DNA from: JAPLJM01 sp963708515
GTDB taxonomy: Bacteria; Desulfobacterota; Syntrophia; Syntrophales; Fen-1087
DNA length: 64,000 nucleotides
NCBI GenBank assembly: GCA_963708515.1
Contig: CAVPSX010000012.1
Coordinates: 62,001 to 126,000 of the forward strand
Direction of reading: 5' to 3'
Shown here: in pieces, positions 19,036 through 28,994 of the stretch
Position numbering within the stretch: the first letter of the stretch is position 1
How the letters are laid out: each line of letters begins with the position of its first letter
Made by a program: the position numbers and the translations under genes
Notes under the pieces: model-generated
The model's input: only the letters and a program-made list of their open reading frames with translations
Told to the model about the DNA's origin: nothing
Database searches by the model: none

Positions 19036-20123
19036 AACAGAAGGCACGGCATATCCTCGTTGACGGACGAGAATTTGCGCCAGGAAAAACAACGGGCATT
19101 GGTAGGTTCCTATCGGGCCTGATAGATGCCCTGGCGTTTATGGAGGGTACCGAAATTGTCGCTGCTGTATCAGCAAGAGATTCAGTCCCTTTATTACTAA
19201 GAGACCATGGAAATGTTGACATTGAAATCGTCGGTCATGAATTTGTCGGCTCGGAGAAAAAGTTGTCTCGACTGACGGCAAGGGACTTTTGTCTTTTTAT
19301 CAGCCCTTATCCAAAACTGCCGTTATTCGGCACCTTTTGCCCGACAGTCCATACAGTTCATGATGTACATGATCTGACCCACCCATCCTACAAAAGGCGA
19401 TTAAGAGTTTTTTTCGATAAGTACCGTTTAAAATCGGCTTTAAGAAAGGCAAACTTGACCTGGTACGATTCCAGCTGGAGTAAGCAGGAGACAAGAAGTC
19501 TTGTGGGGTTGACTGGACAAAACCCAAGAATTCGCTTTCCAGCAATTGGCCGCCAGTTCAATGTGTATGGCGAAGGGAATGGAACTGCAGCATCAGAATC
19601 TTTAAATCTTAAGCCGGGGTACATTCTGGTAACAGGCAACGGGATGCCACATAAGAATTTGGGTGTGCTTTTAACCATTTCAAATTCCTTATCACGTGAA
19701 TTGTTATTCGTAGGGGTTTCTGAAGACAGCCAACTTTATTGGATGAATCAGTATCCTCATTCCCGCGCGGCATGGCTTAAATATGTGGACGAAAAGGCAT
19801 TGCCGCATGTGATTAGAAATGCTTTTTGTCTCGCTCTGCCGTCGAGTGCGGAAGGATATGGCTATCCCGCACTGGAAGCAATGGCCTGCGGTGTGCCGGT
19901 TGTGGTTAGCCATATTCCGGTATTAGTCGAGACAACGGGTGGTAATGTCATGATTTCAGATCCTAAAGAACCACAACAATGGCTAGAGGCTTTTAACGCA
20001 TTAGAAATGAAAGAAATCTCTGAAAGGCAGATTGAGAGAGGATTGAAATGGACGGAACGTTTAAAAGGGCGTCAGGGATGGCAGAAACATATTGATGATA
20101 TTCAAGAGCTGATAAATGGGTAA
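19032..20123 (+). CDS. Glycosyltransferase family 4
   Basis: 363 aa GT4-type protein: HILVDGREFAPGKTTGIGRF at the N-terminus, YILVTGNGMPHKNLGVLL in the donor domain and PSSAEGYGYPALEAMACGVP as the E-x7-E-type signature. The TTG start overlaps the previous stop codon as TTGA. It is the last of six successive glycosyltransferases (13.5-20.1 kb). Downstream, 20124-20338 holds no supported gene. Confidence 0.85.
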   Translation: MKQKARHILVDGREFAPGKTTGIGRFLSGLIDALAFMEGTEIVAAVSARDSVPLLLRDHGNVDIEIVGHEFVGSEKKLSRLTARDFCLFISPYPKLPLFGTFCPTVHTVHDVHDLTHPSYKRRLRVFFDKYRLKSALRKANLTWYDSSWSKQETRSLVGLTGQNPRIRFPAIGRQFNVYGEGNGTAASESLNLKPGYILVTGNGMPHKNLGVLLTISNSLSRELLFVGVSEDSQLYWMNQYPHSRAAWLKYVDEKALPHVIRNAFCLALPSSAEGYGYPALEAMACGVPVVVSHIPVLVETTGGNVMISDPKEPQQWLEAFNALEMKEISERQIERGLKWTERLKGRQGWQKHIDDIQELING

Positions 20124-20338
20124 TTATATGAAAAAAGGTGTTATTACGTGGAGTAACGATTTGAGCATCATTCCATTTCGAGGTGGTTGCCAATAATTTC
20201 TTTTGAAGAGCTTGTATAGGAAATGGTTGATGCCAATATGGAATGGTAAAAAGTAACAATATTTGACGCTGCAGAAAATGTCAGAAGAACAGAGTGGGTT
20301 TATCAAGAAATGCAGTGAGAAGAAATCACTTGAATCCT

Positions 20339-21160
20339 ATGACTCGGCTCTGCAATCTCTGTGGTGCAGACGACAAATTTAAGATCATCGAAGACAGCGA
20401 AAAGCCCTTTCATGTTTTGAAATGCGTTCATTGTGGGCTCATTTTTGTTGACCCTATCCCGGAATTGCCGTTGCTGGCTAATCACTACGATGCGAGCTAC
20501 TATGCCGATTGGCTGGGGAATCAGAAAGAAGAACGTCAAAGGATGTGGCGACGGAGGCTTAAAACCATTGAGAAGCGCTCTCGGAGAGGTCGCTTGCTGG
20601 ATGTGGGATGCGCGACGGGAACCTATCTCCAAATGGCTCAACAAAACGGATGGGATATCAGGGGCACTGAGTATTCCATGTATGCAGCGGAATTTGCAAG
20701 AGGCCTCCTGAATACCGACATTTATTGCGGACAATTGATGGATGCCCATTATGTAGATTCATTTTTTGATGTGGTCACATTCTGGCACGTTTTGGAACAT
20801 GTCAATGATCCGATGCGTTACCTGCAGGAAGCACGCCGCATCCTGAAACCATCCGGGTTGCTGGTAATTGCCGTCCCCAACGTCAATGATTACATCATGC
20901 AATTTGCCTACAGGATTGTAAAGGGAAGGCCCTTGAAGCTTTTTTCTAAAGATGACCGGGAAGTCCACCTGTATCACTTCTCTGCCGGGACCTTGAGAAA
21001 TTATCTACAGAAGGCTGGTTTTGAATGTCTCAAGATCTCACCTGATTATGGCATTACCGAATCCTCCAAGAAAGTGGTCAACGCCATCGCCGTAGCGTTG
21101 TACTTTACTACAGGTTTAAAGATATTCAACGCCCTTGAGGCACATGCTGCCCGTATATGA
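20339..21160 (+). CDS. SAM-dependent methyltransferase with N-terminal zinc ribbon
   Basis: The N-terminus has CNLCGA and CVHCGLIF (two CxxC pairs). After this come LLDVGCATGTYLQMAQ (motif I), RGTEYSMYA (strand 2) and VVTFWHVLEHVNDPMRYL (motif IV). This is the same domain order as the genes at 11.0 and 23.0 kb. I start it at ATG 20339, so that the ribbon begins at once; an upstream GTG at 20294 is possible but gives a non-conserved leader. Likely modifies a sugar of the glycan; acceptor unknown. Confidence 0.8.
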   Translation: MTRLCNLCGADDKFKIIEDSEKPFHVLKCVHCGLIFVDPIPELPLLANHYDASYYADWLGNQKEERQRMWRRRLKTIEKRSRRGRLLDVGCATGTYLQMAQQNGWDIRGTEYSMYAAEFARGLLNTDIYCGQLMDAHYVDSFFDVVTFWHVLEHVNDPMRYLQEARRILKPSGLLVIAVPNVNDYIMQFAYRIVKGRPLKLFSKDDREVHLYHFSAGTLRNYLQKAGFECLKISPDYGITESSKKVVNAIAVALYFTTGLKIFNALEAHAARI

Positions 21161-21352
21161 ATTATCAATAAAATCAATTTTCAAGGCAATCTATTTGAAT
21201 GCAAGAGGCTTTGCTTTAAAAAAATGTTACCATCCCTCCGGGCGCCCATGAGACGCATCGATGGTTACCGGCGCATTATGCCGAACTACGTTGCCGAAAA
21301 ACATAAATGACCGGTAAAGCTCCTCATAACAAATGAATCGCAAACATCCGGC

Positions 21353-22956
21353 ATGTTAAGCAGATTAAAAGAAGTATTGCTTTCCGATTCGAGGGTTCAC
21401 ATATTCGTCATAACTTTGCTTTTTCTGGTAACTCGAACCATTTTTCTTTTTACGTCGGCCGGGCAGCTTGGTGATGCGGACCAAGCCGTTTTCGGTATGA
21501 TGGCACAAAAGATCGCCGCGCTGGAAGAATATCCCATCTTCTGCTGGGAAGCGCATTACGCAGGGGCTCCCGTCGCCTATCTTTCGGCCATCCTTTTCCA
21601 TTTTTTCGGCGCCGGGTTCGTGCAACTCCGCATTGCGATGATACTCATTATCTTTCCCAGCTTTCTTCTGTTCTATTTTATCTATCAGAGGACCTTCGAC
21701 AGCCAAAGAGCCTTTATCTGTGTTATTTTTCTTATTTTTTGCCCTTATCTCGTCCTCAATTGTACAACGGCGGCCTATGGAGGGTATGGAGAGTCTTTTC
21801 TCGGTACCTCCTTGATTATTCTACTCAGTTGGAAGATCAGGAATCAATCCATGAGCATTCCCATCGGGACTTCTTGTTTCCTTTTAGGACTGACATGCGG
21901 CTTTTTTTCGTATATTCAAATCTTCGTGATTCCCGTCGTTCTGGCTTTTGCGATTCCAGCCCTATGGACCATTGGCGAAAAACGTATAAAATCATTTGGG
22001 TGGTTTTCTCTGGGGGGACTTATTGGAATCTCTCCACTTATAATCTACAATATAATGACTGGCGGGGGAACTCTGACACGCGGTGCTGCCTGGGTCTTGT
22101 TGATCGGCAGGGATGACATTTCTGCGGGTCCCATGAACGTAATCGGAAATATAATTTTACAGAAAAGCGCTTACCTCACAAGCTGGTTATCAAATGCCCC
22201 CTTGATGTTCGGACAATATGTCATGCCGGCTATATTGGGACATACACTTCAAATCGCGGCTGGCTTGATACTCATCGTTATATTATTTGTCTATATCGTT
22301 TCCTCTTTGACCAAAGGTAAAAAAAAGAAGCAGTCGCGTTCTACCACCGTCAATTCGCCCTCTACCTGTTGATATTCATCTTGTTTCACTTATTTGCCAG
22401 CTTACGCGCTGATCGTCACCTCATGCCTCTCTTTGCCGTTATTCCTGTTGCTCTGCTTGGTGTGGCCACATGGCGTCCTATGGTAAAGAAGGTCTCAATC
22501 GTTTTGATACTGGTGCTTAGTGCCCTTCAGGTTATCAGTTGGAATCAGGAATTCAGAACCCCTCACTTTGATCCAAATCCTGTTGCTAAAATTATGGGAA
22601 GTCAAGGCATTAGAGAATTCTATTCCTCGTACTGGACAGGCTATCCTATCATGTTTCTTGGGGAAGGCCGCCTGGTCGGCTCTCCCATGCTATTGCCTTT
22701 TAATGAGCCATTCAGCGACAGGAGGCCCCAATATACCGAGCAGGTTCGACGCTCAAGGGATGCGGCCTTTGTTTTTGGCGTGGGTGAGGAGTTGCTGGAA
22801 AATGAATTCCTGTCATTCCTTAAAACAAATGACATTACATACAAGATGCAGGAGATTGACGGAACAACCATTTATTATGGCCTGTCAACACCGGTGGCTG
22901 TTTCCTTCACGAAGAGCAACCGACAAAATTTCTTCTTTTTGAAATACCAGTCATAA
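21353..22956 (+). CDS. GT-C type membrane glycosyltransferase-like protein (frameshifted)
   Basis: A large multi-pass membrane protein of the ArnT/PMT/GT39 type. The first periplasmic loop carries GQLGDADQAVFGMMAQKI, where GT-C enzymes hold their acidic catalytic residues. Many hydrophobic helices follow. The frame ends at a TGA at 22370-22372, but the next frame continues with in-family membrane sequence (upstream of 22369: FYHRQFALYLLIF). Adding one A to the A8 run at 22319-22326 joins the two into about 535 codons. Such enzymes use polyprenyl-phosphate sugars, which the GT2 at 28.3 kb could supply. Confidence 0.7.
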
Positions 22957-23019
22957 TCACGGCTTTTACGATAGACATAACTGCCGGAGCAAAAGTCATC
23001 CGGGGTTTTTCCGTTTCAA

Positions 23020-23955
23020 ATGGTAACGAACACAATGAATACTTTGCGAAACAATGCGACGCTGACAGACATTGCAGAAGAAAAAATCAATTGCCTTTAT
23101 TGCCAGTCTGTCGGTAACTTTTGTTTTTCGTTCTACCACCGGACCTATTACCACTGCCCGTCCTGCGATCTCATTTTTGCAAGTCGTGAGGAAGATGCAA
23201 AAACCGTCATCGCCTACTATCGGGATCTCTATTTCGATAACGAGGCCGAAGATCAGACGTCGGGACAGCGGACGAATCTCTATCGGCATATCCTGGATGT
23301 CCTCGATGATTATAAAAAGCCCGGATCACTTTTGGATGTGGGTTGCGGCTGCGGTTATTTTCTCAAAGAGGCCAGGGAGCGCGGCTGGCAAGTTCTGGGA
23401 GTGGACCCTTCTCGAAAATCAATAGAGTGCGCCAAGTTGTTGATCGGTGATAACGTCATTTGTGGAACCCTGGATGATGTTCCAGCCGACCGGCGGTTCG
23501 ATGTCATTACCCTAATCAATGTCCTGGATCACACAGTCGACGCCTGCCGGCAACTCCAAAAGGTACAGGAACTCCTCACACCGGACGGCATCGTCTATCT
23601 GCGTTTTCCGAACGGCTCATTCCATTCATTCATGATGCGTCTCTTTACGATACTATCAGCCAGGCATTTTATATATTCCTTCCTGATATTTCACGAATAT
23701 GCTCTTACACCGAAGGCGATCAAGCGATGCTTGGGCGATATGGGATATGCCGATATCCGGGTGTTGAACTCACATCTTACCGGCGGCAATTTCTACCCCA
23801 GCGATGGGACTTTTGCCACACTTGTTCGGAATATTCTGCGCAGTCTGATCTGGGGATTTTTCAAATTTCTGGAGAAGCTTTCCCGGGGGCGCTGGGTGTG
23901 GGGACCTTCTTTGCAGGTCATCGCCAGAAAAGGCTCTGGAGGCTTCAGGGCTTGA
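23020..23955 (+). CDS. SAM-dependent methyltransferase with N-terminal zinc ribbon
   Basis: 311 aa. A four-cysteine ribbon (CLYCQS, CPSCDLIF) precedes SLLDVGCGCGYFLKEA (motif I), LGVDPSRKSI (strand 2) and VITLINVLDHTVDACRQL (motif IV). This is the third zinc-ribbon methyltransferase of the locus. Start ATG 23020, or ATG 23035 after a short leader. The stop overlaps the following glycosyltransferase start. Confidence 0.8.
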   Translation: MVTNTMNTLRNNATLTDIAEEKINCLYCQSVGNFCFSFYHRTYYHCPSCDLIFASREEDAKTVIAYYRDLYFDNEAEDQTSGQRTNLYRHILDVLDDYKKPGSLLDVGCGCGYFLKEARERGWQVLGVDPSRKSIECAKLLIGDNVICGTLDDVPADRRFDVITLINVLDHTVDACRQLQKVQELLTPDGIVYLRFPNGSFHSFMMRLFTILSARHFIYSFLIFHEYALTPKAIKRCLGDMGYADIRVLNSHLTGGNFYPSDGTFATLVRNILRSLIWGFFKFLEKLSRGRWVWGPSLQVIARKGSGGFRA

Positions 23956-25163
23956 ACATCCTTTTTGTTTCTGATGTTTCGATTCAAGACGTCATTGGCG
24001 GCGCCGAACGGGTTCTTTATGAGCAGACGACCCGGTTGGCCGCCCGGGGACACGCTGTTCAGATCCTTACCCGAAGATTACCGCCACACCAATCTAGCTA
24101 CGCAGAGATTCGGAATGTTAAGGAATGGCGATATGATGTCAATCAGAACAATGCGGTTTCATTCTTCATGTCCACGCTTCACAACGGGAAAAGACTTTTT
24201 GAAGAAATCTACAACGTCAAGAAGTTCGACTGCATCAACTTTCAGCAACCCTTTTCAGCATTCGCTGTATTGAGATCGGATAAAAGTCGCAATATCAGGA
24301 AGGTATATACTTGCCTCTCTTTCGCCTTTGAGGAATATGCCTCAAGAAATGCGAGCCCCCAACCTTTGGGTAAGAAAATTGTGCATTCATTGCATCTCCT
24401 ATCGAGACGATGGATCGAGCAAAAAGCCTTAAACCAATCGGATCGAATTGTTGCTCTCAGTCGCTTTACGGGCGATAGACTTTTCAATGTCTATGGATTT
24501 CCTCTCGAGGATATTATAATGGTTCCGGGCGGCATCGATCTGGTGCGCTTTCATCCGTCTGAGGATAAAATAACGCTGCGGGAGCGGCTCCATCTCCCGC
24601 AAGAGAAAACGATACTGCTTACGGTAAGGAATCTCGTCCCACGTATGGGACTTGATAATCTCATCCTCGCCATGCGGAACATTGTCGATTCGGTACCGGA
24701 CATCTACCTCATCATCGGCGGCGCCGGTCCCTTGAAGGATAATCTGGTTTCGCTGTGCCGTGACCTGAATCTGGATCGGCATACTCATTTCGCCGGTTTT
24801 ATTCCGGAAGCCGATTTGCCTGATTACTACCGGGCGGCGGATGTGTTTGTTCTACCCACGATGGAACTGGAGGGATTCGGCTTGGTCACGCTTGAGGCGC
24901 TGGCGTCCGGAACGCCGGTTTTAGGGACGCCGGTCGGAGGAACACAGGAAACTCTCAGCAGATTGGACAGCAGATTCTTATTCGAAGACGCTTCTCATGA
25001 AGCCATATCCAGGCTGATCATCGAGATGTGCCACAAATACCGGAATCAACCGGAGCAATGGCGCCTTGATTCCCAGCGTTGTCGACAGTTTGCAGAGAAA
25101 TATTATTCCTGGGAAACCAACGTAGATGCGATGGAAGGCCTTTTTATGGGGGACGCCTCATAA
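23952..25163 (+). CDS. Glycosyltransferase family 4
   Basis: 403 aa GT-B enzyme: ILFVSDVSIQDVIGGAERVL at the acceptor side, ILLTVRNLVPRMGLDNLILA in the donor half, and LPTMELEGFGLVTLEALASG as signature (EGFGLV..E). The start is TTG at 23952, overlapping the previous TGA as TTGA, with GGAGG about 8-9 bases upstream; longer frames to the 5' side merely read through the methyltransferase gene. It sits 2 bp before the asparagine-synthase gene. Confidence 0.85.
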   Translation: MNILFVSDVSIQDVIGGAERVLYEQTTRLAARGHAVQILTRRLPPHQSSYAEIRNVKEWRYDVNQNNAVSFFMSTLHNGKRLFEEIYNVKKFDCINFQQPFSAFAVLRSDKSRNIRKVYTCLSFAFEEYASRNASPQPLGKKIVHSLHLLSRRWIEQKALNQSDRIVALSRFTGDRLFNVYGFPLEDIIMVPGGIDLVRFHPSEDKITLRERLHLPQEKTILLTVRNLVPRMGLDNLILAMRNIVDSVPDIYLIIGGAGPLKDNLVSLCRDLNLDRHTHFAGFIPEADLPDYYRAADVFVLPTMELEGFGLVTLEALASGTPVLGTPVGGTQETLSRLDSRFLFEDASHEAISRLIIEMCHKYRNQPEQWRLDSQRCRQFAEKYYSWETNVDAMEGLFMGDAS

Positions 25164-25165
25164 TC

Positions 25166-27076
25166 ATGTGCGGCATTTGCGGAAAACTTGATTTTACCGG
25201 TGTGCCGGTCGACGAAGGCCTGCTGCGGCGCATGATGGGCCTGCTGGCCCATCGCGGGCCGGATGACTCCGGGTTCTATCTGAACCAGCAGGGCGGGGTA
25301 GGGTGCGGTCTCGGACACCAGCGGCTCAGCATCATTGATCTGACAGTGGCCGGACGGCAGCCTATGGCCAATGAGGACGGCTCCCTCCGGATGGTTTTCA
25401 ACGGGGAGATTTACAATTTCGGTGCACTGCGAGAAGAGCTGAAAAGAAAAGGCCATCGCTTTGCCTCCCGGACGGACAGCGAGGTCATCCTTCACATCTT
25501 TGAAGAAGAAGGATCGGCAGGTATTGCCAGGCTCGCTGGGATGTTCGCCCTGGCCATCTGGTCGGACAAAACGCAGACGCTCGTCCTGGCCCGCGACCCC
25601 GTCGGCGTCAAACCGCTCGTCTATTACTGGGACGGCAAGCGAGTTCTCTTCGCCTCGGAGATCAAGGCCCTCCTCGCCGATCCAGGCATCCCCCGGAAGA
25701 TTGATCTGGAGGCCCTGGACCTCTACCTGAGCCTCAATTACATCCCCGCACCCCACACGATCTTCAAGAACATCCGCAAGCTCCGCCCCGGCCATATCCT
25801 GACGGTTCACGACGGCGCTCTCAAGGAGGAAAGGTTCTGGGATGTCGCGGCCGCGACATCCAAAAAAACACCAGATCCGTTTGATTTCGAGACGGCAAAG
25901 GCGGCCCTCTTTAGCGCCCTGGAAGAGGCAGTCAGCAGTCAGATGATTGCCGATGTCCCCCTGGGTGCCTTCCTGAGCGGCGGCATCGATTCGAGTGTCA
26001 TCGTGGGCCTCATGGCGCGCAATGCCACCCGGCCGGTGAAGACCTACAGCATCGGCTACAAGGATATGCCGATGTATGACGAAACAACCTATGCGCGGGA
26101 GGTGGCCGCCTTCCACAAGACAGATCACCGCGAAATAAAGCTCAACGCAAAGGACATCATCCACGCGATCCCTGACGTCCTGAATGCATTGGACGAGCCC
26201 TTCGGCGATTCCTCGGCCGTGCCCACCTACATGGTCGCCCGCGAGACCGTTCGGGACGTCAAGGTCGCTCTTTCCGGGGACGGCGGCGACGAGCTCTTCG
26301 CCGGGTACCGCATGTACCAGGGGGAAGCCTGGCAACGCCGCTACCGGCTTATCCCCAGCCTTCTCCGGAAGGGGCTCATTGAACCGGCCATTCTATCCCT
26401 TTCTGATTCCAGGGACAGCAAATCCATGGAACAGGTGCGCCGGGCTAAAAAATTTTTGCGTGGAACGAAGGAAACGCTTGCCGAACGCTTCTATGCCTGG
26501 AACGAGCTGTTCAGCCGGGAGAGCAGGCAGGCGCTGCTGACCGTTGCATACCAGACAGACCGGCCCATGGCGCCGGAACTGTTCGCTGCCGCATTGGGCC
26601 GTTTGCCGTCCGACGCCGTTAATCGTATGTTGTATGCGGACTTAACAATCTCACTGCCTTCGGACATGCTCTGGAAGGTGGACATGATGAGCATGCACCA
26701 TGCCCTGGAAGTGAGGGTGCCGCTGCTGGACCAGCGGGTCTGCGAACTGGCCTTTGCCATGCCCGGAGACTGGAAGCTACGCAACGGCAAAGCAAAGTAC
26801 ATCTTCCTGGAAACCTTCAAAGACATCCTGCCCCGATCATTACATAACCGCCCCAAATGGGGTTTCGAGATGCCGGTGAGTCAATGGCTGAAGTCGGATC
26901 TGAGATATCTTGTGGAGGATCATCTCACGCATGAGAAAATCGACAGACAGGGCATTTTCCATTACCCCGCCGTTAAGAAGCTTATCGGCGATCTCATGAC
27001 GAACCGCACCGACACGGCCTGGCAGCTCTGGAACCTGATCGCCTTCCAGGTCTGGCATGCGCGGTATTTCCGGTAA
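25166..27076 (+). CDS. asnB: Glutamine-dependent asparagine synthase-type amidotransferase
   Basis: 636 aa with the class II glutamine amidotransferase domain first: it begins MCGICGKL, with Cys2 as the nucleophile after Met removal, followed by LAHRGPDDSG and FNGEIYNF. The asparagine synthase domain has the PPi loop FLSGGIDSS at about 269-277 and SGDGGDELFAGY. The length matches AsnB. In exopolysaccharide clusters such genes are often thought to amidate uronic acids or aminoacyl groups of the polymer and not to make free asparagine; nothing in the sequence decides this here. It starts at ATG 25166. Confidence 0.9.
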   Translation: MCGICGKLDFTGVPVDEGLLRRMMGLLAHRGPDDSGFYLNQQGGVGCGLGHQRLSIIDLTVAGRQPMANEDGSLRMVFNGEIYNFGALREELKRKGHRFASRTDSEVILHIFEEEGSAGIARLAGMFALAIWSDKTQTLVLARDPVGVKPLVYYWDGKRVLFASEIKALLADPGIPRKIDLEALDLYLSLNYIPAPHTIFKNIRKLRPGHILTVHDGALKEERFWDVAAATSKKTPDPFDFETAKAALFSALEEAVSSQMIADVPLGAFLSGGIDSSVIVGLMARNATRPVKTYSIGYKDMPMYDETTYAREVAAFHKTDHREIKLNAKDIIHAIPDVLNALDEPFGDSSAVPTYMVARETVRDVKVALSGDGGDELFAGYRMYQGEAWQRRYRLIPSLLRKGLIEPAILSLSDSRDSKSMEQVRRAKKFLRGTKETLAERFYAWNELFSRESRQALLTVAYQTDRPMAPELFAAALGRLPSDAVNRMLYADLTISLPSDMLWKVDMMSMHHALEVRVPLLDQRVCELAFAMPGDWKLRNGKAKYIFLETFKDILPRSLHNRPKWGFEMPVSQWLKSDLRYLVEDHLTHEKIDRQGIFHYPAVKKLIGDLMTNRTDTAWQLWNLIAFQVWHARYFR

Positions 27077-27083
27077 CGAGGCA

Positions 27084-28283
27084 ATGGTACAAGAGGCGAC
27101 AGGGGTGAAGGTTATCCACGTCATCACGCGCTTTGACAAGGGCGGCTCGGCGGAAAATACCTATCTTACCGTTCTTGGACTCGATAAGAAAAAATACGAA
27201 GTTTATCTGGTCAGGGGCCTTTCACCGGACTCCCGCATGAGCCGACTCGAAGCTGCCGGCGTGGAAGAAAACCTTGCAGAAGCCGAGAAGAGCGGTGTCA
27301 GAATTATCACCATTTCTGAACTTGTGCGGAATATAAATCCCGCCAAAGATATCAAGGCTTTTTTCAGATTGATGCGCATCTTCAGGCAGGAGAAGCCCGA
27401 CATCGTTCATACCCACACCTCCAAGGCCGGAATTCTCGGACGCTGGGCAGCTTTCTTGGTGAAGACATCCATTATTGTCCACACGCCCCACGGCCATATC
27501 TTCTGGGGATATTTCAACAGCTGGAAAACCGCCGTATTTATTTTTCTGGAGCGTCTGACCGCCCGGATCACGGACCGGATCATAACGTTGACCGAACAGG
27601 AGAGGAAGGACCATGTTCGCATTGCTGTTGCCGCTGAGGAGAAATTCGCTGTGATCCACAGCGGGGTAGATCTGCGCAATTTCCTGGATGTATCTGTTGA
27701 TCCTGCGGATATGAGGGAAAAACTTGGAATCCCGCGGGGCTCGTTTGTTGTGGGCACGGCAGGCAGACTCACACCGGTCAAAGGTCAGAGATACCTGATA
27801 GAAGCGGCGGCAAAGGTAATACAACAAGTACCCGGCGCCATGTTTGTTTTCCTGGGTGATGGCGAGTTGCTTGCCGGGTTCACTGAAACGGCTTCAGTTT
27901 TTGGGATCAAAGACCATCTGAAATTTTTAGGTTGGCGGCCGGACGTAGCAGACGTCATGTCCACATTTGATGTATTTGTCCTGCCTTCCCTGAACGAGGG
28001 AATGGGCAAGGTTATAGTCGAGGCCATGGCAATGGGTAAACCAATCATCGCCAGCAAGGTGGGGGGTATTCAGGACCTTGTTGCTCACGGTGAAAACGGC
28101 TTGCTGGTTCCGCCGGCCGACAGTGAGGCCCTGGCGTACGCCATCCTTGATCTTTATGAAAATCCTGATAAAAGGAAGAGAATGGGCGAGGCCGGGAGGC
28201 AGATGGCGGCAGAATATGGCATCGATGCAATGCTTCGGAAGATCGAAGAGCTCTATAGGGCTTGCCTGGAAACCCATAAGTAA
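27084..28283 (+). CDS. Glycosyltransferase family 4
   Basis: About 399 aa with KVIHVITRFDKGGSAENTYL (GGSAE acceptor loop), HTHTSKAGILGRWAA, the donor segment VVGTAGRLTPVKGQRYLIEA, and the signature PSLNEGMGKVIVEAMAMGKP (EGMGKV..E). This pattern resembles the cluster of EPS transferases that act early on lipid-linked sugars. ATG 27084 is preferred because it follows the AsnB stop; earlier in-frame starts would overlap asnB. It is followed by the GT2 gene 21 bp later. Confidence 0.85.
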   Translation: MVQEATGVKVIHVITRFDKGGSAENTYLTVLGLDKKKYEVYLVRGLSPDSRMSRLEAAGVEENLAEAEKSGVRIITISELVRNINPAKDIKAFFRLMRIFRQEKPDIVHTHTSKAGILGRWAAFLVKTSIIVHTPHGHIFWGYFNSWKTAVFIFLERLTARITDRIITLTEQERKDHVRIAVAAEEKFAVIHSGVDLRNFLDVSVDPADMREKLGIPRGSFVVGTAGRLTPVKGQRYLIEAAAKVIQQVPGAMFVFLGDGELLAGFTETASVFGIKDHLKFLGWRPDVADVMSTFDVFVLPSLNEGMGKVIVEAMAMGKPIIASKVGGIQDLVAHGENGLLVPPADSEALAYAILDLYENPDKRKRMGEAGRQMAAEYGIDAMLRKIEELYRACLETHK

Positions 28284-28304
28284 TACGAAAAAGGTGATGT
28301 AATC

Positions 28305-28991
28305 ATGAAACTATCAGTCGTCATACCCGTCTTCAACGAGGTTCGGACCCTCGAGGAAATCATTGCGCGTGTCCAGTCGGTGTCCTACGATAAGGAGATT
28401 GTGATCATCGACGATTATTCGACAGATGGTACCGTCGATTTATTAAGAAAAATCGAAGCAAAATCAGGAAACGTTAAAGTATTATATCATGATCGTAACC
28501 GCGGCAAGGGAGCGGCCTTGCGGATGGGTTTTGCCAAGGTCACAGGCGATATTGTCATCATTCAGGACGCAGATCTCGAATATGATCCGCGGGAATATCC
28601 CCAAATGCTGGAGCCGATCCTCGACGGCCGGGCGGATGTAGTATATGGCTCCAGATTCCTTGGCGGCCCGCATCGCGTAATGTTTTTCTGGCATTACGTG
28701 GGCAACCAGTTTCTGACCCTGCTGTCAAATATGATGAGCAACCTGAATCTGACGGATATGGAAACCTGCTACAAAGCCTTCCGGAAAGAAGTACTGAGGG
28801 ATTTGACGTTGAAGTCGGACCGCTTCGGATTCGAGCCGGAGTTCACTCTCAAAGTGGCCAAAAGGAAGTTCCGCATCTACGAAGTCCCGATCAGCTACAG
28901 CGGCCGCACATATGAGGAAGGGAAGAAAATCAACTGGAAGGACGGTGTCGCGGCCATCTTCGCCATCATCCGGTTCAGGTTCATGGATTGA
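28305..28991 (+). CDS. Polyprenyl-phosphate glycosyltransferase-like GT2 (DPM1 type)
   Basis: 228 aa soluble GT-A protein: LSVVIPVFNEVRTLEEII, IIDDYSTDGT, NRGKGAALRMGFAKVTGDI and the DxD QDADLEYDP. The C-terminal DMETCYKAFRKEVL and FGFEPEFTLKVAKR are typical of dolichol/undecaprenyl-phosphate mannose or glucose synthases. It would load a sugar onto undecaprenyl phosphate for use by a GT-C enzyme such as the one at 21.4 kb; that link is an inference. There is no C-terminal membrane helix. AAAGGTG lies upstream of the ATG. Confidence 0.85.
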   Translation: MKLSVVIPVFNEVRTLEEIIARVQSVSYDKEIVIIDDYSTDGTVDLLRKIEAKSGNVKVLYHDRNRGKGAALRMGFAKVTGDIVIIQDADLEYDPREYPQMLEPILDGRADVVYGSRFLGGPHRVMFFWHYVGNQFLTLLSNMMSNLNLTDMETCYKAFRKEVLRDLTLKSDRFGFEPEFTLKVAKRKFRIYEVPISYSGRTYEEGKKINWKDGVAAIFAIIRFRFMD

Positions 28992-28994
28992 GGG

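Noticed and set aside
20144..20200. Short frame beginning MKKGVITWSNDL between two glycan genes
   Set aside because: About 22 codons, no family and no conserved feature; left unannotated.
25103..26335. 410-codon minus-strand open frame
   Set aside because: Antisense to asnB and the end of a GT4 gene; no recognisable motif.
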